Positions 1 through 11,950 are shown, counted from the first letter of the stretch. The stretch: DNA of 64,000 nt from Sinotaia quadrata (GCA_028829895.1 CM054178.1:90585558-90649557); one strand, 5' to 3'. Notes: generated by a model not told the origin, from the sequence alone. Numbers and translations: made by a program.

Positions 1-397
1 AAAATATATATATATAGTGAATTATGTATATTTGTTGAGAGTGTTCACTTTTCTTTGAATAAAAGAACATTAGTCTCGATCTGGCCCTTTCATCCCGCTA
101 CCCTTTCCAACTCTCAACCATCTATCTCTCTATTCCCTAGGTGTCCAAACCTTAGTCCCCCCCCCAACCCTCCCTTTTTTTAAAATCAGAACCCAATGGA
201 CAGAATGCAAAGTAGATACTCTCGTATTGGTTAAAGTAGTTAAACAATGAATGTAAATAAAATATGGTTAGATTAATGCCTTTTATGGCATGAAATTAAA
301 AGAAAATGTAGATTTTAGGTAATAGTGGTGGCCGTAGTAATATGTAAATCGAACACAGCATTATTTATTGAACTAATGAATAATAAGATAGCATAAA
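1..397. other. AT-rich non-coding DNA
   Basis: No open frame of note, splice-bounded exon or repeat structure is seen apart from a short AT run at the left edge and a C-run near position 160. It reads as intron or intergenic DNA. Confidence 0.6.
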
Positions 398-766
398 TGT
401 GGAGTAAATTTGCTTGTCCCTATTTTTAAACTTAATTATTATATAGTTTGTTAAATGTCAACGTGAATCTACCTTTGGGTACTTGCGCATGACGATATTT
501 AAATATAATTAAAGACGGATTTGTTATTCCTTTAGTAAGAAGTTTCTGCATACGAAAATAGTGTGACAGTAAAACATCTGTCTTCTTTTACTGAACCTGT
601 ATAATACGCCAAGTGAGAGACGAGTGGTATCTCCTGGGAGAATTATTAATAAACATAAATTAAGATTTCTTCACCACATGTAATTAGTCATAGATGATTA
701 ATAATAATAATAACAATAATAATAATAATAATGATAATAACCAGTAACAATGGGGTGTATGTCACA
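398..766 (+). mobile_element. Dispersed LTR-like repeat, copy A (internally deleted)
   Basis: This is one of four same-orientation copies of a dispersed family. The 5' part (398-500) matches 46,909-47,010, 54,043-54,135 and 25,614-25,720 by eye, including the phrase TTGTTAAATGTCAACGTGA. The 3' part (512-700) matches 26,560-27,610 and 48,280-48,490, including AATTATTAATAAACATAAAT and CTTGTAATTAG-type strings. The middle of about 1 kb is missing, so this copy is an internal-deletion derivative. It begins TGTGG and ends GTCACA. Flanking pentamers ATAAA and ATACA could be an imperfect 5-bp target-site duplication. An (ATT)n tract lies near its 3' end. Confidence 0.6.
698..740. repeat. (ATT)n microsatellite
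   Basis: An imperfect ATT/ATA trinucleotide tract inside the 3' end of dispersed repeat copy A. The same place in copy B at 27,610-27,635 is also ATTA-rich, so the tract probably belongs to the element. Confidence 0.8.
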
Positions 767-840
767 ATACAGATATAAATAAATAAAGATACAACTCAAT
801 TACTTGATAAAAAGACAGATTTAAAAGATCTTGTTGATCA

Positions 841-1885
841 CTAGACAGAAATTCAGACTTCCAGAAAGAATATGGATCCAGAGAACAAAACAAACAAGAT
901 GACCTCGAGAAAAGACTTGGCTACCAGACAAAAAAAACCAACAAAATCCAGACTTCGAGAAACAGCTTGGCCACCAGACAAAAATTCCAGACCTCGAGAA
1001 ACAGCTTGGCTACTATACAAACAATCCAACCTCGAGAAACAGCTTGGCTACTGGTAAAAAAATCAACCTCGAGAAACAGCTTGGCTACTGGTAAAAAAAT
1101 CCAACCTCGAGAAACAGCTTGGCTACTGGTAAAAAAATCCAACCTCGAGAAACAGCTTGGCTACTGGTAAAAAAATCCAACCTCGAGAAACAGCTTGGCT
1201 ACTGGTAAAAAAATCCAACCTCGAGAAAAAAAAATCTGATTACAAGACTTTAAACCCAGCCTTCTAGAGAAACATATCTGATTACCAGACAAAAACAGAT
1301 CTTGAGGAAAAAACTTGACTACTAGACAAAATACAGACCTCGGGGAGAAAATCTGACTACCAGCCAGCCAAAACAGACCTAGAGAAAAAAATTGACTGCC
1401 AGACAAAAAAACCACCAGACCTCGATCAAGAACCTTGCTTAGCAGACCAAAAAGCCATACCTCCATCGACTTGGTTACCAGATAAGAAACATACCTCGAA
1501 AAAAGACTTGGCTACCAGACAGAAAACAGACCTCGATCAAGAACCATGATTACCAGACAAAAAAACACAGATCTCGATCAACTTGACTGCCAGACAAAAA
1601 AAAACAGATCTCGATTAAGAACCACGGTTATCAAACAACCCCCGCCCCCTCGACCTCGAGAAAAGATTTGGCTACCAGACAAAAAACAGACCTCGATTAA
1701 GAATTTGGTTACCAAATAAAAACAGACCTCAATCAAGAACCTTGAATGCCAGACAAAAAATAGACCTCGATCAAGAATCAGCTTGCTAGACAAAACAACC
1801 CATAGATCTCCAGAAAAAAAACAACTTGGTTACCAGACCCAAAAATAAATGATCTCGATCAAAATCTTTGCTAACAGACAAAAAA
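841..1885. repeat. Minisatellite, 38-bp unit, strongly diverged on its right
   Basis: CTCGAG recurs at 992, 1031, 1068, 1106, 1144, 1182 and 1220. The last five copies are exactly 38 bp apart and nearly identical, with core GAAACAGCTTGGCTACTGGT. To the right the array continues to about 1,885 as diverged copies with ACCTCGATCAAGAAC and CCAGACAAAAAA motifs. The homogeneous block next to old copies suggests a recent local expansion. Open frames over this stretch on both strands are repeat artefacts. Confidence 0.9.
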
Positions 1886-1898
1886 AAAAAAAGCATAC

Positions 1899-1938
1899 TG
1901 AGTGAGTGAGTGAATGAGTGAGTGAGTGAGAGAGAGAG
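1899..1938. repeat. (GAGT)n/(GA)n microsatellite
   Basis: A GAGT tetranucleotide tract passing into GAGAGA, directly after the 38-bp array. Confidence 0.85.
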
Positions 1939-2389
1939 TTTGACAGAATAATAAGGAGGGAAATAACCCAGACCAGTCCAAGAACTAATAAAATAATATA
2001 GCTGGATGGTTGGTGACTGTAATGCAGCTTGCAAGAGACGTGACAGCGTGACTGAATATTCCTCATTAGTGCGCTCTCAACCAGAAAATAATGACTGTTT
2101 CTTTCCCCCTATCCACCCCCACCCCCCACTATCATATAGTTCGGTCGTCTTTATTACGCGTAGCAGGAAAACTACATGTCAGCTAGAAAATTTTAATGTA
2201 TAATTGTGGAAAACTGGATTTCAGTCGCTCTGACTGTATTTTATGGAGACTTTGCATACGTTCATTTCTCGCCTTTCCATCCATTAACAGACATATCTCG
2301 CAGCTGTTGATCGCAGTATTAAGTGAGACACAGCTAACGATATTCAGCGCACAGTTTTGTTGTAATCAGGGACTGCACTAATATGGGGT

Positions 2390-2803
2390 GGGTGGGGTAG
2401 GGTTAATGCGGTAAGAAGTGAACATGGGATGCAATGATATTGGGAGGGGGGTAATGCAGAAAGAAGTGAACATAGGTTGCAATAATATGGGCGAGTATTT
2501 CAGCAAGAAGTAACATGGGGTGTGATAATATGGGCGAGTATTTCAGCAAGAAGTAACATGGGGTGTGAAAATATGGGCGAGTATTTCAGCAAGAAGTAAC
2601 ATGGGGTGCGATAATATTAAGAGGGGGGTTGTGTGTTACAACAGCAAGAAGTGAACATGGGGTGTGATAATATGGGGAATTATTTCAACAAGAAGTGAAC
2701 ATGGGTGCGATAACATGGGGGCGTATTTCAGCAAGAAGTGAACACGGTGTGTGTGTGGTGGTGGGTGCGCAATAATATTGGAGAGTATTTCAGCAAGAAG
2801 TAA
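2390..2803. repeat. Minisatellite, 43-bp unit
   Basis: The motif GCGAGTATTTCAGCAAGAAG recurs at 2,491, 2,534 and 2,577 with exact 43-bp spacing. Diverged units with AGTGAACATGGGGTG extend the array on both sides. Confidence 0.85.
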
Positions 2804-2883
2804 GCGTCGAATGATATATGTACTGTGAATACTGATTTAGAGGGCGTCGAATGATATATGTACTGTGAATACTAATTTAGAGG
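2804..2883. repeat. Two-copy 40-bp tandem duplication
   Basis: Two nearly identical 40-bp units beginning GCGTCGAATGATATATG lie next to the 43-bp array. They differ at one base (ACTGATTT against ACTAATTT). Confidence 0.85.
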
Positions 2884-3547
2884 GCATAAGAAATTCAGTA
2901 TACTGTACTAATACAGTGTAGTGATGAAAGTGAATCATGACGGACAAAGATGTAACAAACAACATAATGAACAAACAACGTGCTTAAAACAAAGTAAGTA
3001 GTATTGGTCAATCAACTATACTGTGGAGGACAGAAGTACCTGAAAAACAGATTTTGTGCATTTCAAGCGAAAGGTGACATGAAATAAACGTATAATGTTT
3101 TGGTTTTACAAAGCGATCTCAACCACATGATAAAAACTTGCTTTATAACTACGATTGCAACATGTCACAGAGGAAAGTAATTTTAATGCCATAAATGAAA
3201 ATGTTAAAAAAGTATACTGAAGCATTTTAACATCAAGCAAGAAAAGAAGTGGATGAATATACTATCGATTTAAATATAAAATCTAACTGACTAAATAACT
3301 AACTAAATACACGCCATCCCATATAAAAATAATTAAAATTGTTTTGTGCACAAAATTACTAATGTCAAGAATAACATTTTGAAATAAAAAATACAAATTA
3401 AAATATATAACTCATAACTTGAAAGAAATATTAATTAAAGTTTACAATTAATAATACATGCGCGTATAATGACTTTAAAATAATTTATTTATTAAAACAT
3501 CAACAAAAAATACATTGCCCCTGTTGAGAAGTTGAGTATATGCATAG
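2884..3547. other. AT-rich non-coding DNA
   Basis: No coding, RNA or repeat feature is visible in this stretch. It is AT-rich with short homopolymer runs and would be intronic if the candidate exon at 3.85 kb is real. Confidence 0.5.
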
Positions 3548-3549
3548 CA

Positions 3550-3740
3550 AAATTATTTCGTGTAAAAGTATTTCACAGTAAAAAAAGATTTGATGGTTAA
3601 ATTATTTCGGGGTAAAAGTTTTCACAGTACACTGATTTGATGTTTAAATTATTTCATAGTATAAGTTTTCACAGTACACTGATTTGATGGTTAAATTATT
3701 TTATAGTAAAAGTTTTCACAGTACAAAGATTTCATGATAA
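3550..3740. repeat. Minisatellite, about 46-50 bp unit, four copies
   Basis: The motif AAATTATTTC followed by TAAAAGTTTTCACAGTAC and GATTTGATG recurs four times, starting near 3,550, 3,600, 3,646 and 3,692. Confidence 0.85.
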
Positions 3741-3849
3741 AACTATAAGGTTCTACTGCTTAATAGACCACACAGGCAGCTGGATCCCTCCACCCCTGCC
3801 AAAAACAGAACTTCCCACCAATTATAATTATTAAAAAAATTTTTCTTAC

Positions 3850-3984
3850 CGAAGATAATTCTTCAATAACTTCACGAGGCAGACATTGATGACCTGCCGT
3901 TCTGGATCGGCGACCCCCGAAACACAACTTAAAGGGCATGGTTCCAACTCAACCGCACGACAGAAAAGAGGGTATCAGTCACCT
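3850..3984 (-). CDS. Candidate first coding exon (30 codons, 3,939 to 3,850)
   Basis: On the minus strand an ATG at 3,939 (A at -3) opens a 30-codon frame, MPFKLCFGGRRSRTAG... ending ...EVIEELSS. It runs without a stop to a strong donor, TCG|GTAAGA, and leaves phase 0. A plausible acceptor (T-rich tract, then CTGTCAG) places the exon start at 3,984, so 45 nt of 5' UTR would precede the ATG. A second donor, ACG|GTAAGC, at 4,821 could end an upstream non-coding exon. Local CpG content is higher than in the flanks. I do not recognise the peptide; the following exon would lie left of 3,840 and may be outside the window. A 30-codon frame with a donor can arise by chance, so this is a candidate only. 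Confidence 0.3.
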
Positions 3985-4814
3985 CTGACAGCCAACCAAA
4001 TCAAAACAATGCGACTACGTACTCGAACCAATCAATAAAGACTCAAACTAGTCATACCTTGGACGCAAGCATGACCACCAGTTTCCTAACGACCGATTGT
4101 AACCTACAACCCAACAACTGTTTCCCACGAAATGCAGTACTATCCAAACCATGCCTGAAATCAGTAGGCATTCCATCTTAATTGCAGATAACTGTGATTG
4201 GTTCTGTGTATGCGCTTAGTTTTATATTTTGGGGCACATTAAAAGAACTGTTTCGAAGAATCAAATAATAAATAATTATTACACTATTTAAATATTTGCA
4301 CAGGTAAGTGTGTAATATTAATTTTAAAAAACACAACCACCCTAACAAGTATCTGAATATAACATTAACAACTACACCTGACGATTAAAAGAAAGTATCT
4401 ACGCTGAAAAAACACCTGAAACTAGAAACTACCCACAAATCTCCCCCTCCCCACCTCTTATCTTTTGGGGGTTTTTTTGGGATGACTTTGTTTTTGAGTT
4501 TGTGATGGGAAACAGCGCTGAGAAACAAGAAATACAAGAATGCAGGAAATCCATCTGAAAATAAGCAGCATATAACTACAACGCCGACGAAGTTCTTGGA
4601 AACAATATATATTTAAAATAAACAAAAAGAAAAAAAATCCTGGGAACTTCTCATAAGTGCGACTCAATAAACATCCGTGTTGCTATTTGTAACAGGTAGT
4701 CTCAGCGTGAGCCAGAAGTATTCCGCCCCTCTCTCCTCCCCATGATTCACTCAATGCAGACCGAGAATAAATATACACACAGTCCGGAACAAGAGCCTGC
4801 CTCACTACGTAATA

Positions 4815-5290
4815 GGCTTACCGTACACACTCTTGACTCAAAGGGAATTCACTCTCTAAATCTGCGTGTTAAGTTGTAATAAACAAGACGGAAGGATAAC
4901 ACGAGCACGTTAGTGGTACCTGAACTTGCCAAACAATCTGACAACTTATGTTTGGATACAGGCGCTGAATGATGGCTCTCCGAAGCTGCTAGAAAACTCG
5001 CTGTGAACGCCGCGAAACGGTACACGTGGTGGTGGCAGTTCAAAGCAGCACAACGCTGAATATTGGGTCATCTACTATTTACACTAGGTAGCACAAGTAA
5101 CGACCCGATGAGCTGGAACTCGGGAGAAAGACATTTAACATTATCTATCAGGCACTACCAGACACCGAAGGAGATAAAACAGGTAAAAGGGATCCAGAGA
5201 AAGTAAAGGGCAAGATAAGAGTCAAAACCCTTCGACCAGGCCAGGGCTTGCACAGACTATCAACCTTGTGTACCATTTCGTGACGTCACA
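4815..5290 (-). promoter_or_regulatory. Possible promoter / 5' UTR exon region
   Basis: The stretch is richer in CpG than the surrounding AT-rich DNA. It has a minus-strand GTAAGC donor with last exon base 4,821, and a full CRE palindrome TGACGTCA at 5,281-5,288 upstream of it. Together with the candidate coding exon at 3.85 kb it could be a leftward promoter with a non-coding first exon. No TATA box is placed and the transcription start is unknown. Confidence 0.2.
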
Positions 5291-5772
5291 TTCAATAGTT
5301 TGAAGCATTCGTATTTTCTAGACAACGAGATCTATATATTCTACCATAATGACATTAGGCGATGAGATTAACATTTTGTTCAGCTTTCAACAGTCGTGAC
5401 TTCTGGAGATCGAAACTTATAACATTTTCTGTGAAACATATATTTTCAAAAACAAGAACAACAACAAATATACGCTGAGACTTTCCAATGTTCTCTGTGT
5501 AAAACATTCTTTAAGGAAGTAAGACAAAATTATTTGTCAGATATTCGTGATTTCAGGAACCTATTGTTAAATATTTGTAATAATAAAATTGAAATACGAC
5601 AGAATTCTATACATAACATTAATGAACTCTAAGTAGCAAGAGGCATAACTCCTCTAATGTCCTTATTTTGAAGAATATCGAATTTACTTATGAAGTTTAT
5701 CTGGGGAGCTAAAACACGATTTTTTGTTTTTCACTCCGAGGGTTACAGCGAATCGATAACACCGTATGCCCC
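5291..5772. other. Non-coding DNA, nothing recognised
   Basis: No exon, RNA gene or repeat structure is seen here. Confidence 0.5.
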
Positions 5773-5990
5773 TTTTATGATTACGCTCGTTCACTTTGTT
5801 AACTTTAATGAAATGAGTGGATTTAGCTTTTATGATTAAGCTCATTCACATTGTTAACTGCTAATGAAATGAGTGGATTTAGCTTTTATGATTAAGCTCA
5901 TTCACATTAACTGCTAATGAAATGAGTGGATTTAGCTTTTATGATTAAGCTCATTCACATTGTTAACTACTAATGAAATGAGCGGATTTT
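5773..5990. repeat. Minisatellite, about 53-56 bp unit, four copies
   Basis: Units with TTTTATGATTAAGCTCATTC and AATGAAATGAGTGGATTTAG begin near 5,773, 5,828, 5,884 and 5,937. One unit lacks TTG within CATTGTTAACTG. Confidence 0.9.
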
Positions 5991-6060
5991 AGCTTGGGAT
6001 GGAAATAAATTAAAAAATTTCAGTATACTCATCTGACATCAAATGTAACCAAAAACAGCA

Positions 6061-6080
6061 AAAAAAAAAAAAAAAAAAAA
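6061..6080. repeat. Poly(A) run
   Basis: An uninterrupted A20 run. No retroposed gene or SINE body is recognisable upstream of it. Confidence 0.9.
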
Positions 6081-6081
6081 G

Positions 6082-6846
6082 GTGCATTTAAATGCAGTGC
6101 TTTATCTTTATAATGCCAATTCAACCACATTTTAGCCCAAATTTAATTTAATCATTTTCCGCCTGAAATATTATGTAAAAGCTCCAAGAACAAATCGAGG
6201 CACATATTTCGATGAGAAATAACTTAGCATTAAGCACCATACTATCGAAAATTCCAATGTTGCTTGAAAATACTTCGGTTGTAAGGTTTGCTAGCTTAAG
6301 AAATAAAATAGCCCAGATCTTACCTGTTATTTGTAAACAAGAAATATTTTGCCCAACTCAGAAGTGCGATAGATTTATCCCACCCCAACCCCCGAAAAAG
6401 CAACCACACAAACACCAAGAAAACCCTAACAACCCCCCTCCCCCCAAATAAACAAACAAAGCATTTGCCACTATAAGCCTGTAATGTTTTTCACAGAACT
6501 ATTTTTTTTTCTACATTATTAAGAGAGTTAAAAGAAAACATAGTCCGCGAGAAGCTGATAGAACTTCCTGGGATTATAAACAGAGTTATCGTTCTTTAGA
6601 ACGGATCGCATCCCCTCGACAGTATTTATAAATTATGCATTTATTTACTCGAGCTGCGCAGAGGGTATATGCATGTTTAAAAAAGACATTTTTAACGTGG
6701 TCGATGGCCCTCAATAGATGGCACGTATGTACATTGAAACAGTTTAAGACAAACGTCATTTTATTTCACTGCTGGTTGGTTTGGGTTTTTTGGGAAAAAA
6801 CATTTTCGTTGATTTCGCATAAGGATACCAAGAGAAGGGAGGTTGT

Positions 6847-6847
<1 letters not shown>
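6082..6847. other. Non-coding DNA with one isolated minus-strand donor
   Basis: A perfect donor sequence, ACAG|GTAAGA, on the minus strand has its last exon base near 6,325. The adjoining sequence shows no ATG-led frame and no obvious acceptor, so it is recorded without an exon call. Nothing else is recognised. Confidence 0.4.

Positions 6848-6920
<73 letters not shown>
6848..6920. repeat. (CT)n(AT)n compound microsatellite
   Basis: More than 50 bp of CT dinucleotides pass directly into an AT tract. Confidence 0.95.
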
Positions 6921-7083
6921 TATAATAAGTGCCATGAGTGAAGAGAAGAGAAATCTGTGTTATAACAATTTACTGTAATGGTATCAATACTATACTAATA
7001 CCATTAAAATGGAAAATTAAAATGAATGCAATGTTAGGAACAAAAATGAATTTGTTTACTGGAAGGCTTGATTATAAATTGCA

Positions 7084-7270
7084 TTGCGAGTGAAAATTGG
7101 AGCATCATTTAGCAAATGACTTTGACCGTCATTTGTTTTTATGAGCACTTTGAGCGCGAGAATGCAACACAAAGCTGGCCATGTGAAAAAGCCCTCCCGC
7201 CAGCTCGAATGTCATGCACGCTTTAGCGTAGTTCAAAATTCTTTAGCGTTTCGCACAGACAGAGCTGGAA
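7084..7270. repeat. Segment duplicated at 7,904-8,136, left copy
   Basis: The series GCGAGTGAAAATT, TTTGACCGTCA, ATGAGCACTTTGAG, AATGCAACA, AAAGCTGGCCATGTGAAAAA, GCTCGAATGTCA and ACTTTAGCGT recurs in order in the right copy. The two copies are diverged. The microsatellites at 7,459-7,690 lie between them. Confidence 0.75.
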
Positions 7271-7458
7271 ACTATTATAGAGATTACTTATTTTCTTATT
7301 TCCCATTCCAATGAACGCTGCTTACCATAACAACAGAATGGTAGGAAGATACGACACGCAATTCTTGTATTATAGCAGAATAAATGGAAGCATTTAATCA
7401 ACATACTGTACATTTTGTTTCTTCAAACTCTGTATATCTGAATATATTTCTTTCTCTA

Positions 7459-7469
7459 TGTGTGCGTGT

Positions 7470-7551
<82 letters not shown>
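7459..7551. repeat. (GT)n(GA)n compound microsatellite
   Basis: GT dinucleotides at about 7,459-7,510 are followed by GA dinucleotides to 7,551, with a single T interruption. A second short GT run lies at 7,671-7,688. Confidence 0.95.
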
Positions 7552-7903
7552 ACGAACAAAAAAGAGAAAGAAATAAAGAGACAAGAGCATATTATCAACA
7601 ATAAAAGGAAGAATTTATCGAAGGGACAAACAATACCTTTTGGTTTTTACAGTCTGTATATGTTTCTTTGTGTGTGTGTGTGTGTGTGACAGAGAAAATG
7701 CGAGGAGAGAGAAAATGAGCATTTACATTTACGTTACATTTCTAAACAGTAAAGCAAGAGGAATTTAAACGTCACCTTATGAAGACGGTGATAAGTTAGA
7801 CAGTTAGATAGGTGGAGAGAAAGGTTGATAGATAGTGTGAGAGAGCAAAGTTGCCCAAACAAATGCAAAACATAAAGCTGGCCGTGTGTTAAAAAAAAGC
7901 CAC

Positions 7904-8136
7904 ACTGCGAGTGAAAATTCGAGCAAATGACATTGACCGTCAGTATTTTTGATGAGCTCTTTGAATACGACAATGCAACATAAAGCTAGCCATGTGAAAA
8001 ACTCCCACGTGCTCGAATGTCAAGGACACTTTAGCGTCGCTCCAAAAACTTCCAAGTGTGCGAGGTAAAGCTGGCCATGTGGAAATAAAAACCCACGTGC
8101 TCGAAGATCAAGGAGGCTCGAGCGTTATACACAGAT
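7904..8136. repeat. Right copy of the 7,084-7,270 segment, with an extra partial unit
   Basis: It carries the same ordered motifs as the left copy. A further partial unit, with AAAGCTGGCCATGTGGAAA and CCCACGTGCTCGAA, follows at about 8,060-8,136. Confidence 0.75.
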
Positions 8137-8439
8137 ATAGCTGGAAAACTATATATATATATATTATGTGATATTATATTAGATTATGTGAAATCTATGC
8201 TTCTTAAATAATAGCAGATTAATTGTTTCAATCCATACAATAAATGTACCACTGCAAATACTACTACTGCTATTACTACGAGTAGTATATGAAGAACAAC
8301 GTCATCAATTCAGTTTCAGGATAAGGAAAAAAGCATTTCCGAGCCGTGTCAGTAACAGTCATTTAAACATTATCTGAGTGGAGGCTACATATGTGCATCA
8401 CAGCTAGCTAGCTATATATCACTATTAGGTCTCGAGTCA

Positions 8440-8800
8440 CATCACTGATGACATCTCAAGGCCACCAGACCCATACTATAAAAACTCAAGGTCATCAGAC
8501 CCATAACGACCTAGAAGGCCCATATACTAAAGCCATAAGATCCATGCACTAAAGACCCTAGAAGGCCTTCAGATCCATAAAGACCTAGAAGGCCCATATA
8601 CTAAGACCATCAGACCCATACGCTAAAGACTCTAAAAGGCTATCAGACTCATAAGTCCCTCTAGGGCTATCAAGTGAATTTCTTTAAGTCTTAGAAGGCC
8701 ATCATACTCATGTACTAAACTTGGAAGTTAAGTCATCAGATCAATTGATTATAGCTTTTTAATCATTCATTAAATTCATTTAGGCCATCAGGTCTATTTA
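8440..8800. repeat. Irregular tandem repeat, GGCCATCAGACCCATA family
   Basis: The phrases CATCAGACCCATA, AAGACCTAGAAGGCC and ATACTAAAG recur irregularly about every 40-60 bp. The array is old and degenerate. Confidence 0.75.
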
Positions 8801-9317
8801 CTGAAGTCGCTAGAAGCAAAGAAGGAAAGGAATAAAATGAAACCAAACTCTGAATTTAAAAAAAAGAACATCCCAAACATTAGTGCCACACTTTAACAAA
8901 GTAATCACACACTATCTTTGAACTCGATTCAACCACTAGAACTTGAAAAAAAGAGAAAGAAATAATTTAGATTTCATGTAACTTTTCTTCTTTTACTGGA
9001 TCCAAGCAACGAGGGTAAGAGAGACACAGTGCTAGGGAGAAAGAAGTCTGAGAAGCGATTTTTCCGATTTGACAAGGGACCATTAGGGTGCTAGGCCTGT
9101 AGAACACGAGGCCCGATTTATTTATTATCCCATCCATAGATATAGATACATAATCCACCAACGTCAGACCCCCCTCCCCCAAAAAAAAAACCTAAGCAAA
9201 ACCCCACACACACACCACCCAGTAGGGATCGACCTTGGGTAAACGCGTAAGCCAGGGGCTAGTAGTACCCTACTTTGTGCACCCTAATCACTCGTGCACG
9301 TCAGTGTACCTTCTTAC

Positions 9318-9437
9318 CGACCCACCGAAGTCGACAGCTCCAAAACCCGAAACCGTCCGCCGACAACCACTACGTGAGAAAGGAAACAGACTGAGTCTGA
9401 TGGAAAGCACTCCGGGCTTAGACATCACACCTGACAT
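9318..9437 (-). CDS. Candidate first coding exon (40 codons)
   Basis: On the minus strand an ATG at 9,437 opens a 40-codon frame (MSGVMSKPGVLSIRLSLFPF..., ending ...AVDFGGS). It ends in phase 0 at the donor TCG|GTAAGA. Unspliced reading stops ten codons into the intron. The sequence is CpG-rich compared with its flanks. The ATG context is weak (C at -3), though a second in-frame ATG follows four codons later. I recognise no domain. An overlapping plus-strand frame is also open, so base composition alone may explain this. Confidence 0.2.
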
Positions 9438-9699
9438 CCGTACGAGGAGAGTGGCTGCATCCGCGAGGCCTGTCAGGCTGTAACCGATTTCTTTTAGTCT
9501 TACCCCCCCCCTCCCATCTTCCCCTCATAGCACGTGATAATCGACCCGCCAATGACAGTAGAAGGTTGGTGATTGTCGTGTACTTGTTAGGAAATCCAGT
9601 TGTGTCAGATACAGAGTAAATGTAACTGCGGAGAAAGTTGTTATCTGTTCGTGAAGACTTTAGCTCCAATACTTAGAGAATTTAGTCTAGGACTAGACT

Positions 9700-10100
9700 A
9701 AGAGATAACCGATTTCAAGTAGCACTGTTTCGAGTTAAGAGAAAATGCAAACACAACCAAACAAAAGAAAAAACCTAATAAAAATGTTTTATATAATCTA
9801 TCTACATGCACAGCTATAAAAGAGTCTCTGATTCGAACGCACGTGTGTATACATACATAAAAGTTAAGAAACAGAATCCAATACTCGAGAAGCAATGTAC
9901 ATTCAACATTTTCGTGGTGATAGAGCAGTAGGAAAAGAAAGTAACCGCATTTGTACTCTGTGTACGTTTGCAGCCATGTTCGCATGATTGTACACATCAG
10001 CGTTTTAGCGTGGCATGGAAGAAATGCTGCTAACATTTCTATTACTGTGTACTCTCTAGCAGTCTTGCGTGGTGTATAGTTATACAATGACTCGGCATGC
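9700..10100. other. Non-coding DNA, nothing recognised
   Basis: A minus-strand open frame of 134 codons lies here. Its translation is Cys/Phe/Tyr/Leu-rich without a recognisable motif and no splice site bounds it, so it is not called as a gene. Confidence 0.4.
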
Positions 10101-10104
10101 AAGA

Positions 10105-10586
10105 TTATTACTTGAACTCTACAGCACGTTGCCTACACAAGCACCAGGAATTTTACTTTAACCCTACAGCATGTTGCCTACACAAGCACCAGGAATTTTA
10201 CTTTAACTCTACAGCACGGTTGCCTATACAAGCACCAGGAATTTTACTTTAACTCTACAGCACGTTGCCTACACAGGGACCAGGAATTTTACTTTAACTC
10301 TACAGCACGTTGCCTACACAAGCACCAGGAATTTTATTTAAACGTTGCCTACACAAGGACCAGGATTTTTACTTTATCTCTACAGCATGTTGCCTACACA
10401 AACACCAGGAATTTTATTTAAACGTTGCCTACACAAGGACCATGAATTTTACTTTAACTCTACAGCACCAGGAATTTTACTTTAACTCTACAGCACGTTG
10501 GCTACACAAGCACCAGGAATTTTACGTTAACTCTACAGCACGTTGCCTACACAAGCACCAGGAATTTAACTTGAACTCTACAGCAC
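10105..10586. repeat. Minisatellite, 45-bp unit, about ten copies
   Basis: Units carry CTCTACAGCACGTTGCC, TACACAAGCACCAGGAAT and TTTACTTTAA. Some units are shortened, keeping TTTAAACGTTGCC, so the spacing alternates between full and partial units. The open frame across it is produced by the repeat. Confidence 0.9.
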
Positions 10587-10599
10587 TGATGAATGCAAG

Positions 10600-11264
10600 A
10601 TGTCTGCGTGTACGCTGCACTCACTGCGTCACAGTAGTTACTATGTGTGTTACGAACAGCGACTGACTATTCCAGCTGGTTCGATTATAGATCGAGTATT
10701 GATTAGGACAACACAATTATCAAGTCCAATAATAGTATCGGGCTTTGTTTGCTTCAGAACTAAGTAGTTTGCCAATTTTCAATTATAAACGAAATGAAAT
10801 GGATAGAAGTATAATTAAATTTTACGTTTGCGCATGCACTCTAAACCAAGAAAGAACTACTAAGTTGTGTGTACATATGTATAAATACATGTGTAAATAT
10901 GTGCAGACGAAAGTTTGGGACATATGCTTATTATATGCCACCACAATTAAATTTTATCAGATCCACCAAAATGTCAAAACGAAATGCTATATAAGTATTA
11001 TTATTCAGAAAGAATACACAGTCACAATTATACCACGAAAAGGGATGTAACCAATGCTATTTAAGTCCTAAGAATGGTTTAAAGAGCCGCCATAATTTAT
11101 CCATAACACGACTACTAGTTACTATTTACATTTTCTTTAAAAGTACCGATTATATTCCCTTTCTCCAAGGACAACATATATTTAAATATATATAGCAAAC
11201 ATTTACTCTTATAGTCTGATCACACTCAAACACAGTGACCATACACACAAACACTGACCACGCA
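10600..11264. other. AT-rich non-coding DNA
   Basis: No exon or RNA gene is recognised. A plus-strand frame at 10,745-11,050 shows no domain or splice structure. Confidence 0.45.
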
Positions 11265-11405
11265 CACTGGTCACACAAAAATACTCAAATATAAATATTT
11301 CCTAATCAAAATGGGATGTAATCACTTTTACACGCACACTGGTCACACACAAAAATACTCAAATATAAATATTTCCTAATCAAAATGGGATGTAATCACT
11401 TTTAT
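11265..11405. repeat. Two-copy 72-bp tandem duplication
   Basis: ACTGGTCACAC followed by AAAAATACTCAAATATAAAT and ATGGGATGTAATCACTTTTA begins at 11,265 and again at 11,337. Confidence 0.9.
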
Positions 11406-11500
11406 ACACACATGGTGCTTTCTCGAGCACACAATACCAACAAAACTGAATTACACTTTCTGGCCTCCCGTCAATACACGAAATCCTGCTCCATAGTATT

Positions 11501-11508
11501 TGACGTCA
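11501..11508. promoter_or_regulatory. CRE-type palindrome TGACGTCA
   Basis: A full CREB/ATF consensus octamer in otherwise unremarkable sequence. Whether it is used is unknown. Confidence 0.2.
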
Positions 11509-11950
11509 CTAACTCAAATTTCCAAAACTATGAATGCATCATGCACCATGAAGTCGTTCAAATTAGCTCGCACATGCAGTCTCAGTTTTCAATACTATAA
11601 TTTCAATCGTCGTTTAATATTTACCCCCCCCCCCCATTAAATATGGATCCGCTACCCAGAACTCCACCCTAACATAGCGATTGACAGTGGACACGTGTCA
11701 ATAGTGTAAGGCTTTCGTTTTACATGCAGATCTTCTGATAATTAACACCAACTATTAATCACATGAAAAGAATTAAAAGTATACATGAATAAAGACTGTA
11801 TGCAAGTTATATGGTGAATGAATTATTTAAGAAAGAAAAGAAAAATAAAGAAAGCTGGCAGGCAGAACAAGAAAATCCAGAAGAAACAAAAACTTTGCAC
11901 GTCAGACAAATACTTTCTTTTTAATACTCTAATGAAATGAACCAAAGTGA

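Noticed and set aside
6848..7600. Open frames over CT/AT and GT/GA tracts
   Set aside because: Dinucleotide microsatellites give alternating two-residue translations (Ser-Leu, Cys-Val, Arg-Glu) and are not genes.
9190..9260. tRNA-derived SINE on the minus strand (GGTCGATCCC like a B box)
   Set aside because: The flanking bases do not form a convincing T-arm, no A box is found at the right distance, and no poly(A) or target-site duplication bounds it.
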